Positions 34,564-45,888 of a stretch of DNA of 64,000 nt are shown in pieces. Under the pieces are notes generated by a model. It searched no databases and was not told the DNA's origin. It saw only the letters and a program-made list of their open reading frames with translations. This DNA comes from Cryptomeria japonica. Lineage: Eukaryota; Streptophyta; Pinopsida; Cupressales; Cupressaceae. The stretch is from NCBI RefSeq assembly GCF_030272615.1, contig NC_081413.1:606052709-606116708 (forward strand), given 5' to 3'. Both the position numbers and the translations under genes were made by a program. Every line of letters starts with the position of its first letter. The first letter of the stretch is position 1.

Positions 34564-36825
34564 TGTTGGTATTATGGATGTGTTGCATTAGTTTTGTCAT
34601 TTATGTCAACACTTATCCTTCTGGAGATCTTTTGTTATGTTGAACCAGCACATTGTGTTCACCGACATGTTCAGTGACTTATGCACAGTCACCGGTATAA
34701 TGTTCCCTGGCAGGTAATATTGTTCACCGGCACTAAGTATGACTTGTTATCATCTGGAGATCACTTGGTTATGTCGAAGACATGGTTTGGATACTTGGTT
34801 TTGGTATTTTGGTAAATGATCTAATCGGGTTGACATATTTGTTGTTACCAGCAAATTGGTCTAGGTTATGGACCGGTATGCATAATCTATTCCAGATCAG
34901 CACAACACGTTATAAAGATGATTTATTAATTGGATATTGTTGTAAATGTATTGAGTCGACATGATGCATCGCATCTTGACTTATTTATAAATGATTTTAT
35001 TGTAATATTCTTAGTAAGCCGACCTACACATTTGGTCTTAGGTTTCGGTATATAGATTTCATTTATGAGACGGGGGAAAAAAACATAGAGAAGTAACGGT
35101 ATATGGTTATGGTATTGTAACATGGTATGTGCGAATATTGAAGATCATATGATCAGACCATAGAGAAGGTTTAGGGAAGGTTTGAAGGTGATTATCAGAG
35201 CTTAACCGGTACTGAATCCAACATTGAAGATGCTACTTTGAGCAGTACAGTATCATTGGATTTAACCGTCCAATTGTAGTCAGTGGTTTTCGGTTGATGT
35301 ATTCCAAGTCTGTATGATTCAACCGACGACATCCTGTGATGAGTTAGTATTGAAATGAAGATTAGATCATGTTACCACATCAGCCTTGTGCGCGTAAAGA
35401 ATCTCTTTGAGGATCTTGCATGAATAAGATTGATTCTATCTACCTCGGGAATGTACAAAATCCTAGTAAACGGTGGAGAGTGCGTGATGGGTTATCAGCT
35501 TCCAAAAGCGATGAAGAACGGACAATGGAGAACGTCTTGAGATTTTTTCAAGATTGTTTTGCTCTATGTAATGTGTTTGAATGGCCAGGATTGGACCGAC
35601 TGTATTGATAACCTAGATGCTTAGGGTTTTTAGTTTTTGGCCACCGACCTAATTGTTGTCTATAAGGTCGACGATGATTTGCATTTTGAAGTTGTTGGCA
35701 AATGATTGTATGTGTGAGGTGATTCTTTCTAGACCAAAGGAGTAAGCAGAGATTTACAGAGTGTGATTGCAAAGGAAAAGGAACTGAAGTGGATCTGCAT
35801 TGGCATTAAGTGTTGTTATCATATCAGTGTATTGCCTATTGACTTCTAACCATTTCAGCAGTTGGAAAATCCCTTTACCAGGTAGCTTTAACAGGCTTTT
35901 TGTAAATCCTTTAATAGGGTGACTCAAAATCATTGAGTTTTTCAAATCCTCTTACAAGGTAACCTTTAACAGGGTTTTAACCTCTAACCGGGTATTTAGC
36001 CATACCTTAACCGGGTGATCCCTAGCAAGATCGGTTCCTAGTAGAACCTATTGTAAAGTCTTTAACCGGACTAGGCTCCTAACAAAATGAGATTTAGAAG
36101 AGTTCAAGAACAACTTGTGGGTATTCATCTCCACCGTGGTTTTTCCTAGTTGGGTTTCCACGTGAAAAATAAGTGTGTCATATGTGATGCTTTTTCATGT
36201 GATGTTTTAGTGTTTTCCGGTAAGCGGTAATGCAAGTTGATCCAGTGGTCATTATATATCTTATGTATTACTTTTTTAAGCATATGGGTGAAATCGAAAT
36301 GAGATATTAGGTTTTGTGAAGATCTAAGTGTTACTGATTTATGACTCTTACAGTCACTTTGTTTTACCGGTATTGCCTTGATTTAGATCGGTGATGTTGT
36401 TTACCAGTTAGTGCGGTCTTTGTAGTTTAAGTTGTTAAATAGTTTAAGTTGTTAAAGAAGTTTTTGCGTATACTGATTCATGCCCCCCCCCCTCTCAGTG
36501 TCTATTGGGTATTTACTGTTCATCATTATTCATCAACTATCTGCAATAGTATCATCTAATTGTGGGTAAGGTTTCCCACCATGGCTTTTCCCCTTATAGG
36601 GTTTTCACGTACAAATATTTATGTTATGTGTTGTGGATGTTGTTTCTCTTTCTTTTTTATGCATTAAGCTTCACCAGTATTAATAGTAACTGCTAATCTG
36701 TCAACCGATATTAAGTTTGGTTTACCAGTATTATGCATCAAGTTTGATTAAGTTATATTTGGGTTGAAATTAATAGACAACTGATTCACCCCCCCCCCCT
36801 CTCAATTGCCTATCAGGTTCTAACA
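34564..36825 (+). repeat. 3' LTR of C, interrupted
   Basis: It aligns with the 5' LTR up to 35284, is broken by an A-family LTR piece (35285-36535), then resumes to the end TCTAACA. About 80 bp present in the 5' LTR at the break point are missing. Confidence 0.88.
35285..36535 (+). mobile_element. 5'-truncated A-family LTR inside C's LTR
   Basis: It aligns with A's 3' LTR from about 7166 to its end CATCA, including the 'tttaacNgggta' block and the C-tract motif. The first roughly 210 bp of the LTR are missing together with about 80 bp of the host LTR. A single deletion after insertion would explain both. Confidence 0.82.
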
Positions 36826-36830
36826 AATCC
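36826..36830. repeat. Right target duplication of C (AATCC)
   Basis: It pairs with 29074-29078. Z's minus-strand frame reads through the rejoined site. Confidence 0.7.
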
Positions 36831-37818
36831 CACTATATAGACATTACCCAAAAATTATGTTATGGTATTATCATTATTGGTCCATTCTAGCTGTGGTAGC
36901 ACTTGGGATTCCCAGTCAATTGGATGCCAATCAATTTTCTTTGGGTGAAGAGTTTCTTGTATCATATATATTTGATTATGATGATGTTTTGTAATGACAC
37001 AACCTCTCATACTTGGATTGAGATACATTTTACTCTCTTAGCACTTAGACTTTCTTCTGTAGTGAAATCTTGTCCTGTCATTGTATCATCTTGCGTTGGT
37101 CCTTTAGTATCTCCTTGAGAAAGGAGTTTGATGTCTTCCATATGTATGGTTTAGTTCTTAGAGGTGATTTTTTTGAGTGTTTTGCCTCTTCTTGCCCCCA
37201 GTCAATTAGATGTGAATGTGCAAGGGTTAAATCTTTGCTTTCGTCTACTAGAGAAGTGATTGACATCATGCAAATTTGGTTATTATGAGCATCTTCATAG
37301 ACAATGTCATTTGGTGTGTCCATTGTTCGTGGGCTATTGTCTTGAATAGATATAAACTTATATTCATGAGAATTTTTTATACTTTCTATGTATGTATCAC
37401 TATCTGAGGTTGTGTCGCTTATCTCATCTTGTTCTTGTAACAAAATTTGTTTTTGATTTGATGATCTTCTGAATGTGGTAGAAACTCTTCTTAAACCTGG
37501 TATCAGACGTTGCAATCTTTCCTCATCTGACTCATTAGGTGGAGCTAAACTTATTTCCCTTGGTAAAATATTGATAGAATCAAAGGATTAGGTGCATTTG
37601 CAGGTGGTGGTCTAGTTTCTTCCACCATATATGCTTGTGAAGTTGTTTTCGGCACCATACTGTTAGGTGGTGTCTCGTTATTTTCTTGCAAAAGACATCT
37701 GAGATCTTCACCATCTGATTTTGTACTATGATATGTCGTTACTTGCTTGCTTCTATGAGATGAAGAAGGGAGTCTCTATGTTGATAACTGGTTCTGAGGT
37801 ATATACTTTGATGCTAGG
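36831..37818 (-). pseudogene. Z coding remnant between C and E
   Basis: A 145-codon minus-strand frame (37515-37078) reads MQRLIPGLRRVSTTFRRSSN and continues with an acidic region (ISDTTSDSDTYIESI). It lies downstream of the protease/G-patch part of Z once E is removed. No RT motif is visible; in a complete Tat element RT would follow here. A frame continues through 36840-36900 (SQVLPQLEWTNND) into 29078. This looks like the linker after gag-pro of a pol-deleted element. Confidence 0.5.
37814..37818. repeat. Left target duplication of E (CTAGG)
   Basis: It is identical to 49105-49109. Confidence 0.9.
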
Positions 37819-39089
37819 TGTTCACCCCAACAATAAGAATAATAACTCTAATTGAAGTCTCAATCCAAAGTTTGGACATTCATTTGGTAAAGTCAATATT
37901 TCCATAGCTAGTGTTCATTTGATTGTCAATCTAGGGACGTAGTACTTGAAATGGGTCTGCACTATATATGAACTAAGTTCCTACAACAGCTATTCTGCAT
38001 TACTGCAACAACTAACATTATGCGGAAAAAGGTAAACAAGAATGGAAACTATGGAAAGGCTACAGGAAAATTTCTGAATAAATTCATAAAAACAATACTA
38101 GATAAATTCAATATGGATAAATAGAAATTACTCTGTTCTAGCTTGGCTGCAGGAACAGTTAGTGGATCTGTTTCCAGTGGCTGCAGGAACAGTCAACGCA
38201 AGAACTTCTACTGCAGTGAAGGAAAGAAAACTAATTTTAATGAACACACAAGATCACTCACCAAGTGGGCCCGCCTTGGATGAGTGATACCAGGCTTCCT
38301 GAAAATAACTCTTAACATATCAGAATAACAAAACTTTATTCATTGCTTTCTGAAAGTGATTACATAGTTTTAATATGAAAAGAAACTCAAGAATTATTAT
38401 CAAAAATCATCTGCTCTATTCTTCTCCCTTCTATCTAACTAACACTGAGAAGAAGAAGAGATTCTTATTAAAAATAAATTAACTACAATAGACAACACAA
38501 ATCACGCCCAGAAGAAGAAGCGGATGATTGACCGATAGAAGAGATAACTGGAGTTATGCTACAGGAAACGTGGATCTAAACCGAACCACAGTCATTGCAT
38601 GTCGTGGTGGTATTTGCAAATTCAATGCCCACTGAAGTTAGACATTGGTAGTGTCTCTTGACTGCTCCGCTTATGTCATCCCTTACGCTTGCTCAGCTCT
38701 TCTATAGTTTGATCTTCAGTTATCTCTTACGTATCCTTCCCTTCATCAGGCACGATAGGAGAATATCCACCGCAGCATCATTTATTACCTACACTACAAA
38801 AGAAATAACATACAAGAACATACATATGCATTTTACTTAATCAACACATCTATTAATTCACATATGATATTGCCCTAAATAATCTGCATGGCAACAGGAA
38901 TAAATCACATGGTTGCAGGAATAAATGGCATGGCTACAAGAATAGACTGGCAAAGATAAAACGTGATTTAATAAGTTCGGGCTTAACATATAGTCAACTT
39001 CCAATACATCACTACTGCTATGTAAACCAAAAGATAACAAAAACTCAAGAGTTATGAGGATAAAAATATGACAAAGTCTCAACTTATCA
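37819..39089 (-). repeat. 3' LTR of E
   Basis: It is 1,271 bp. It contains three adjacent imperfect 22-bp units (catggcaacaggaataaatca type) at about 38888-38945, also present in the other LTR. Confidence 0.92.
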
Positions 39090-39104
39090 TGCCCCCCAAA
39101 TTTA
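39090..39104 (-). promoter_or_regulatory. Polypurine tract of E
   Basis: On the minus strand AAATTTGGGGGGCA abuts the 3' LTR start. Confidence 0.8.
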
Positions 39105-39518
39105 AGAGCTTGTTGATCCTACAGCAAAAGGAAAATTTTCTACTCTTGCACTAACTCTCAGATCACCAATGGTTCCTTGACCTGTTCCTCCTGAAGCTAA
39201 ATTCCAGTAGAATCCTTTCATCTTTTCCAGCCTGGACCATCTGGCTGATTCTTCTGTAATTGCATTATAAGGTTGATCCGTAGGCTAACATCCCAATAGT
39301 GGCCACATGAGAATAGGAGGCTGAAAGATTAGTGGTAGCCAGTTTTTGGTCTTCTTTATACCTAACTATATATATCTTGGGGCTCTTTGCATAGCTACTT
39401 GAAAATTTTGTAGTGAATAAGGTTCCTCTTGCTTCAATTTATCTGGTAAGTTATTCCAGCACTGAGTTAACCCATCTATTGCAGTTGCATTGTCGGTCTG
39501 AACTAAATGCTCATATGC

Positions 39519-41576
39519 CTAGTATATCTCTTCTCTCATTGGAAGCACTAGTTTCCTAACATCATCACTTACCAGTAATTTATGCCATTCATAATAAAGA
39601 ACTCTTGGTTCTTTTGATTCTTTCCTTAATGGCAATGGATAGTCAAACTCTAAATCTTTATATGCTCTGGCTTGTGCCCCCATGCTGGTCTCATTTTGGA
39701 TCCATGACATTAAATCTTTAATATGGATATCCCCAATATATAATAAAGGGTTCCACTCACTGTCTGAGGGTACAGCATAGTTATGTAAAAAAAATTCACA
39801 TAGCAAATTCTTCACAATTGGTGGAGAGATCTGGTAAGCATAAAAGAATTCTTCAAGGATTGCTAAAGAGGGGCTAAGGTCCCTAACAATGTGGTTCAAT
39901 TTGAAATTTAAATACATTTCCGTCAAATTATGCACAGAATAAACCCTTGGAGGTGCCCTACATTGCATCAATTTTGGGACCATACTAGTAATTGTTTTAA
40001 CCTTAACCTCTAATTCCTCAATTTTGTTATCCCTCTTTTCTATTTCTTTTTGTTGTTTATCAATAATCCCTTGCAATCTAGCCCTCTCTATTTCCCATTG
40101 TCTATAAAATGTTAAAGCAATAGATAAACTGCTTAGGAATGAAGGAGGTCTAATAGGTGTTACCTTAGGCCATGGGATTTCTTCAATAGATTCCTCAATC
40201 TGTGTTGGAATCTCTCCAACATTTTCCTCAAACTGATGTGAAGTGTCTCCAACAGTCTCTTTAAACTACTCTGGAATCTCTCCAATTATTTCTTTAGGCT
40301 GTTGTGAAATATCTCCAACAGTTTCCTCAAGATGTTGTGCATTTTCTTCAACAGTTTCCTCAAGATGCTGTGGAATTTCTTCATTAACCTCCTCAAGCTG
40401 TTGTGCCACAAAAGAAAGATTTGACAATCTATCTTCATCAACTTTTACTTGGATTTCAGCATCTGCAAGGCTTCCTTCTTGTATTTCAATAGCTGCAAGG
40501 CTTCCTTCTTCTGATGTTTCCCCTACAATAACCTCTGTCGGATCACCTGTTGGATGAGCCTTATGGGTCCTACTTCATGTTCTTCTCACATAAACCTTTG
40601 GAGTGGTTGTAGGAATGGTTTCAGTTGCTGCAGGAGTTTTTCTTTTTGTCCTACGTCTCTTGGTTGCAGGACAAATTTGAGTTGCATGCAGATGGGCCAT
40701 AGGTTCCTTCCCTTTTCTCTTAGGAATTGGTGACTCTCTTTGAAGAGAAGTGGAGGGTTTCTCCACATTTACTTCACCCCTCTCTTCTTCCACATTAACC
40801 ATAGCTCCTTCAGCAATGAGCAAATCATCCTCTGCAGCAACTACAGGAGAAGAGGGTTCTACCATATTTTCTTCTTCAACTGGTGGATCCTCTGCAATAG
40901 GAGCATTTCCAATAGGAGCATCCTCATCCCCAAACTACAATATATCCTCAAATACCCCCCATTCCATATGTGAAACGTCTCTAAGGGAACATTCTACAAG
41001 CAATTTAACCAATCCATGATGGCTAACAGAACGATTTCCATTTTTCCGCATCTCCTTAGCAATTGTAGAAATGAGGCGGTATAGAAAATTAGGGACATTC
41101 ACCCTCCGGCCATGTCGTAAATGACTAAGTAATTTAAAATGTGGTGAATGTAGATTTGAATATCTCCCTTTACAAGTAATGTATTTCATGAGATACAAAG
41201 CTACCTGAGGCCATTCTGCTGGTAGGGAAACTCTTCTAGTTCCTTGCGTGTCCACCATTAGAGGTCCATTTGTTGGAATTGTAAATTATGCCCTAGCGCT
41301 CCTTGCATCTTTTGATTCTGGAAACAATTCTCCTTCCTACGGAAACCTTGTTACTTCAACTATTCGCTGCTCCGTAGCAATAACCCTTAAACCTTTAACC
41401 GTAGCTTCTCCTTCATTAAAGGAATGCATAAATTCTGCAACTATTTCTTCATTAAAGTCTCTGATTTTCAAAAATTAATCAATCCAGCCATGGTGTCTAA
41501 AATAATGCTCACAAAGAGCATCCTGCAGCAACACTTCATGAACTGTTGGCTCATGGCGGATTGGATCACCACCCAT
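39519..41576 (-). pseudogene. E ORF3, extra ORF between pol and 3' LTR
   Basis: It starts MGGDPIRHEPT and reads about 680 codons with few stops (near 41477, 41338, 41280, 40935, 40573, 40268). The N-terminal part (HEVLLQDALCEHYFRHHGW, then AEWPQVALYLMKYITCKGR) looks globular and resembles the extra ORFs of plant gypsy elements often labelled 'putative plant transposon protein'. Next come an acidic region, a basic nuclear-signal-like cluster (KRRRTKRK), six 11-residue repeats (40214-40411), a coiled coil (IIDKQQKEIEKRDNKIEELE) and a C-terminal domain. There is no signal peptide or obvious membrane segment, so an envelope role is not supported by the sequence. Confidence 0.72.
40214..40411 (-). 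repeat. Six tandem 33-bp units within ORF3
   Basis: On the plus strand each unit starts ctcca or cttca and the spacing is exactly 33 bp (40214, 40247, 40280 and so on). Each encodes an 11-residue unit of the type QHLEETVGDIS. The periodicity keeps the frame and would suit an alpha-helical rod. Confidence 0.85.
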
Positions 41577-42294
41577 CTCTTACTCTGTTAGTATAGAACA
41601 CTCTACAGCTAAGAAATAGAGGAACAAAATATCCGATAGACTTGCTAAATTGAAAATTCCATACATATCTCAATTTCGGTGGTAGAATTTATTATTTCCT
41701 TGCGTGAAATAATAACTTGTTAAACAATGATGGCAAGCAATCAATTCTAAGTACCAAAAAGGATGGATAATCAACAACTTTGGAAACCGAACCATAAAGC
41801 GCCCCCCAACTTAACCTAGCACGTGTCCACACAAGCTGACGAGATTTTGGGGAGTGCACGTGGATTTAGAAAGGCTTAATCATAATGAAATAATAAATGT
41901 GTAATTAAAACAAAACACAATATGTACATACCTGGAGTTGTACGAAAATGACGGTGAAATGAAGTGAAATGATAGATAAGAAATTGGGATGGAATGACGT
42001 GGATGGAATTTTATTTATGGAGAAGAATATTCCCATAAGATATTGAAATATTTATTATGAAATGATGCGAGAAGAATTATGAAGCAGCAAGCATGTTCAC
42101 TGCAGTGGCTGCAGGACCTTACCATTATTACTTTGCTCAATTGCAATAGGAAGTTGATCAATTGCTGCAAGATCCTTGTCAGTTGTTGCAAGAACCTTTG
42201 TTTCATCCTTTTGGTCAAATTGCTGCAGGAACTTCTCTTTAGTGGTCGGCTTATGATACAAACGCAATCGGTGACCATTTACCAAAAGCTTAAA
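41577..42294 (-). other. E stretch between pol and ORF3
   Basis: No domain is recognised. The minus-strand frame at 42278-42015 includes repeated 'ttgctgcagg' words, and similar words recur in E's LTRs. It is probably the leader of ORF3. Confidence 0.4.
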
Positions 42295-44759
42295 CTAAAC
42301 AGGATCAATTGTGGTCAAACGAACAACTCCATTATTGAAAACTTCTTCTATCTCATATGGACCTAACCACCTAGTTTGCAGCTTCCCCATAGCATCTTTA
42401 TATCTAGAATCATATAATAGTGCCCAGTCACCTACTTTGAACTTCTTCTCTTTGATATACTTATCATGCCACTTTTCTCTCTGGTTTTGAATCAATTCTG
42501 TCTGTTGGACAGCTATTTTCCTCCATCCATCCAGAGCATTCAATTGTTGAATACGTTCTTTTTGTGCTTCAAATAATGTCATATTTAATTACAAAGTTGT
42601 CCTCAGAGTCTTATGCTCAAATTCAATAGGCATCATTGTTGCTTTTCCATAAACCATCTGAAAAGGTGTAAAACTAATTGGTGTTTTCCAAGTTGTTCTG
42701 TATGCCCAAATTTCTTCTGAAAGCCTATGAGACCAGTCTTTTTTATGAACAGATATTGTTTTAGTAAGAATAGCCTCAATCTCTCTATTTGTAACTTCTA
42801 CCTACCCATTAGCTTGTGGATGATATGGAGTAGACTTCATGTGTCTTATATTGTATTCATTTACCAAAGCGGCAATCAATGTTGAAGTAAATTGAGGTCC
42901 CTGGTCTGAGACAATCTCTCTCAGTACTCCATATCTTGTAAATATTTCTTCATAAAGAAACTCAGCCACCTTATTATCTCTTGCATGTGTCATGGCACGA
43001 GCTTCCACCCATTTTGTTACATAGTCTGTACATACCAAAATGTAGAATTTGACATTAGAAGGTGGATCAATTATGCCAACAAAATCTAAACCCCATTTAT
43101 CAAATGGTGCTACTGATATTTGTGGATATAATGGCATCTCATCAGATTTTGTAGGTCTTCCCATACGCTGGCATCTATCACATTTCCTTGTATACTGTGT
43201 TGCATCCTTGTGTAATGTGGGCCAATAGTATCATGTATTTAGTACTTTGAGTGTTGTTCTTTTGGTAGCAAAATGTCCTCCACATGGCTCATCATGACAT
43301 GCATGCAGGATATCATATGTTTCATCTTCTCGCACACATCTTCTCATGACTTGGTCAGGCCCAATATAAAACAAACAATCAGCAATCCATGAGAAGTTAA
43401 AACTTTTTTTAACTAACAATCTTCTTTCTTTAGGAGAGAAATGAATTGGCATTTTAGCAACAGCTAAATAGTTGGCAATATCAGCATACCAGAGAGTATG
43501 AGCTTGCATAAGAAATAAATGTTCATCTGGAAAAGTTTCATCTATCACTATAGAATCTTCTTGTAAGTAAAGTCTTGAAAGATAGTCTAAAACCACATTA
43601 GACTTCCCTGGTTTATCAACAACTATGATATCAAATTCATGCATCAACAATAACCAGTGAGCCAATCTACCAGTAATTGAAAGCTTATTCATGAGATATA
43701 TGATTGCAGTATGATCTGTATGCACAAATATGGGATATCCTATGATATAGTGCATGAATTTTTTGAGTGCATATATAACAGCTAACATTTCCTTTTCAGT
43801 GATTGTGTAATTTAACTTAGGCCCCTGTAAGTTCTTGCTAATATAACATATTGCATTTTCCAATTTGTCAATCTTTTGTCCTAACACTGCCCCTATTGCA
43901 TAATCAGATGCATATGTATGAATTTGAAATGGTAAAGACCAATTTAGACCTTTAAGAATTGGTGATTGAGTCAAGGCATGCTTAAGCTTTAAGAAAGCTT
44001 CATTGCATGCAGAGGTGCATTTAAATTCTATATCTTTGGTAAGCAATGAATATAATGGACTTGCAATTTTGTTGAAATCTTTGATAAACCTTTTGTAGTA
44101 TCCAGCATGACCAAGGAAACTTCTTACATCTTTTTGCTTCACAAGGGCATTGATATGTTGAATAACTTCAATCTTTGTTGGATCCACCTGTATTCCTTTT
44201 ACAGAGATATGATGACCAAGGACTATTCCTTACTGCATCATGATGAAGCATTTCTCACTATTTAATGATAAACTATAGTTCTCACATTGCTGCAAAACTT
44301 TTTTCAGGTTCCCTAATGCTTGTTCAAATTCAGAAACATAAGTTGTAAAGTCATCCAAATAAATTTCCGTAATGTCTTGAGAAACATCAGAAAAGATACT
44401 GATCACTGCTCTTTGAAAAGTGGCTGGAGCATTACACAACCCAAAAGGAAAACAGAATATGCATATGTGCCCCAAGGACAAGTAAATGGTGTCTTCTCTT
44501 GATCCTCCGGGGCTATCTGAATCTGATTGTAACCATTGAATCCATCAAGGAATGAAAAGTATCTTTTACCAGCCAAGGAATCCAATACCTGATCCACAAA
44601 TGGTAATGGAAAATGATCTTTTCTTGTTGCTAAATGCAGGGCTCTATAATCAACACATACCCTCCATTTTCCTCCTTTCTTAGGGACTATTACCAAAGGT
44701 GATACCCATTGGCTATCAGAGATAGGATAGATAAATCCAGCCTTTAACAATTTCTGCAA
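42295..44759 (-). pseudogene. pol: E pol: RT, RNase H and integrase
   Basis: RT starts LKAGFIYPISDSQWVSPLVI and has CVDYRAL; a frameshift near 44440-44480 separates it from FGLCNAPATFQ. The catalytic box is YLDDF. RNase H/tether follows with FLGHAGYYKRFI, YASDYAIGAVLG and DKPGKSNVVLDYLSR. The integrase has the H-H-C-C zinc site (HACHDEPCGGHF, then CDRCQRMGRP), DKWGLDFVG and SDQGPQF; the third acidic residue follows a stop (HPQANG, stop, VEVTNRE). The C-terminal LQTRWLGPYEIEEVF is the usual end of gypsy integrase. The order RT-RH-IN proves Ty3/gypsy. Confidence 0.92.
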
Positions 44760-45475
44760 TTATTCTTTAACTATCTCTTTTAAGGCAAGATTGATTCTTC
44801 TTTGAGGTTGTCTGTGTGGGCAAAACTCTTCTTTTATATAGATACGGTGGGTGCAAATTGTTGGATCTATCCCATGCATATCCTTGTAATCCCATGCAAA
44901 AGCATTTTTATGCTATTTCAGCAAGTCCACAAGGGCCTCTTTTTGAGTATCAGAAAGATCTCTATTGATATTTAAACATCTATTCAAATAAAATTATGTC
45001 TTGATAGTAAGATCAATCTAGTTCATATCAGAAAAATGAGAAGAAGATACTTCCTGCGGTAACAGAGTATGCAATATATCAGTGGCTGCAGGAAAGTCCA
45101 TAGATGCAATATTCAGAACCAACTCCTGCAATTTTTGTTCTTCTATTAACTCATTTATCAGAATTTTATAAAGAATTGATTCTTCATCATGTAATTGCAT
45201 GAATGGCCCTCAATTAATCATCATAAGGTGATTAATAGAGTCAACTCCCTCAAATTCTTCTCCCAAAATAGACCTAACGGCTTGTTGATCAAGCTAGGGT
45301 TGTGCAGGAGAATACAAGGATAATGTTTTTGTAGAATTCCCATCTAAAATAGTCATGTCCCTTGATCTAAATCCAATATATGCATTAGTTGTGGCAAGCC
45401 AAGGTCTTCCCAAAATCACTGATATCCTCCCAATGTTGCCTTTGGAGATAGAATCATAAAGTCTGCAAGGTATTC
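44760..45475 (-). pseudogene. pol: E pol: region between protease and RT
   Basis: It includes a 60-codon frame at 45200-45018 (MQLHDEESILYKILINELIE) and a stop-broken stretch leading into RT (RRINLALKEI-like). This is the usual poorly conserved protease-RT connector. Confidence 0.55.
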
Positions 45476-45730
45476 TTAGGAATCCAAAATAACCACTACA
45501 TCTTCAATCATACCATCAGGTCTCACTGTAGAGCTATCAGCAAGTTGTAGAACTGTGGGTGTAGGCCTTAGACTATTGATTCCAAGTTGTTTCATTACTT
45601 CTCCTATCAACACATTAATGGTTGCCCCTAAATCAATTAAAACATTTATTATCTGGTTGTCATTAATGACTATACTTACCACAGGACTACCTAGATCAGA
45701 ATATTTTGGAATGACAATCTTCCCTAACAT
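45476..45730 (-). pseudogene. pro: E retroviral-type aspartic protease
   Basis: The frame covers GSPVVSIVINDNQIINVLID followed by LGATINV, then MKQLGINSLRPTPTVLQLAD. The active-site triplet should be D-S/T-G; here it reads D-L-G, which would be expected to impair catalysis. It sits between gag and RT as in other Athila elements. Confidence 0.8.
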
Positions 45731-45888
45731 AATATCTGCCAGTTAACCCATAACATGCACTATTTGTGGATCCTTCTTCTTCCTGCCAGGTTTTTTTAGA
45801 CATACTTCTCTCAGTGCCTTACCATATATGGTAACATCTTTTATTGCTTGCAACAATGGAATTTTAACTCAAATATGCTTCAGTTGAT

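Larger units (their letters stand above)
29079..36825 (+). mobile_element. Ty1/copia element C, near-complete
   Basis: The LTRs are 29079-30172 and 34564-36825, with a perfect initiator-Met primer site, gag, protease, integrase, RT and RNase H in copia order and a polypurine tract at 34550-34563. It is the least decayed copia element in the window but has about six in-frame stops. Its 3' LTR has been invaded by part of an A-family LTR. Confidence 0.92.

Noticed and set aside
40214-40411. Minisatellite unrelated to coding
   Set aside because: The 33-bp period keeps the ORF3 frame in all six units and encodes a coherent helical unit.
40243-40557. Ser/Cys-rich plus-strand repeat protein
   Set aside because: It is the complement of the 33-bp repeats in ORF3; the minus-strand reading has helix-forming composition and the right context.
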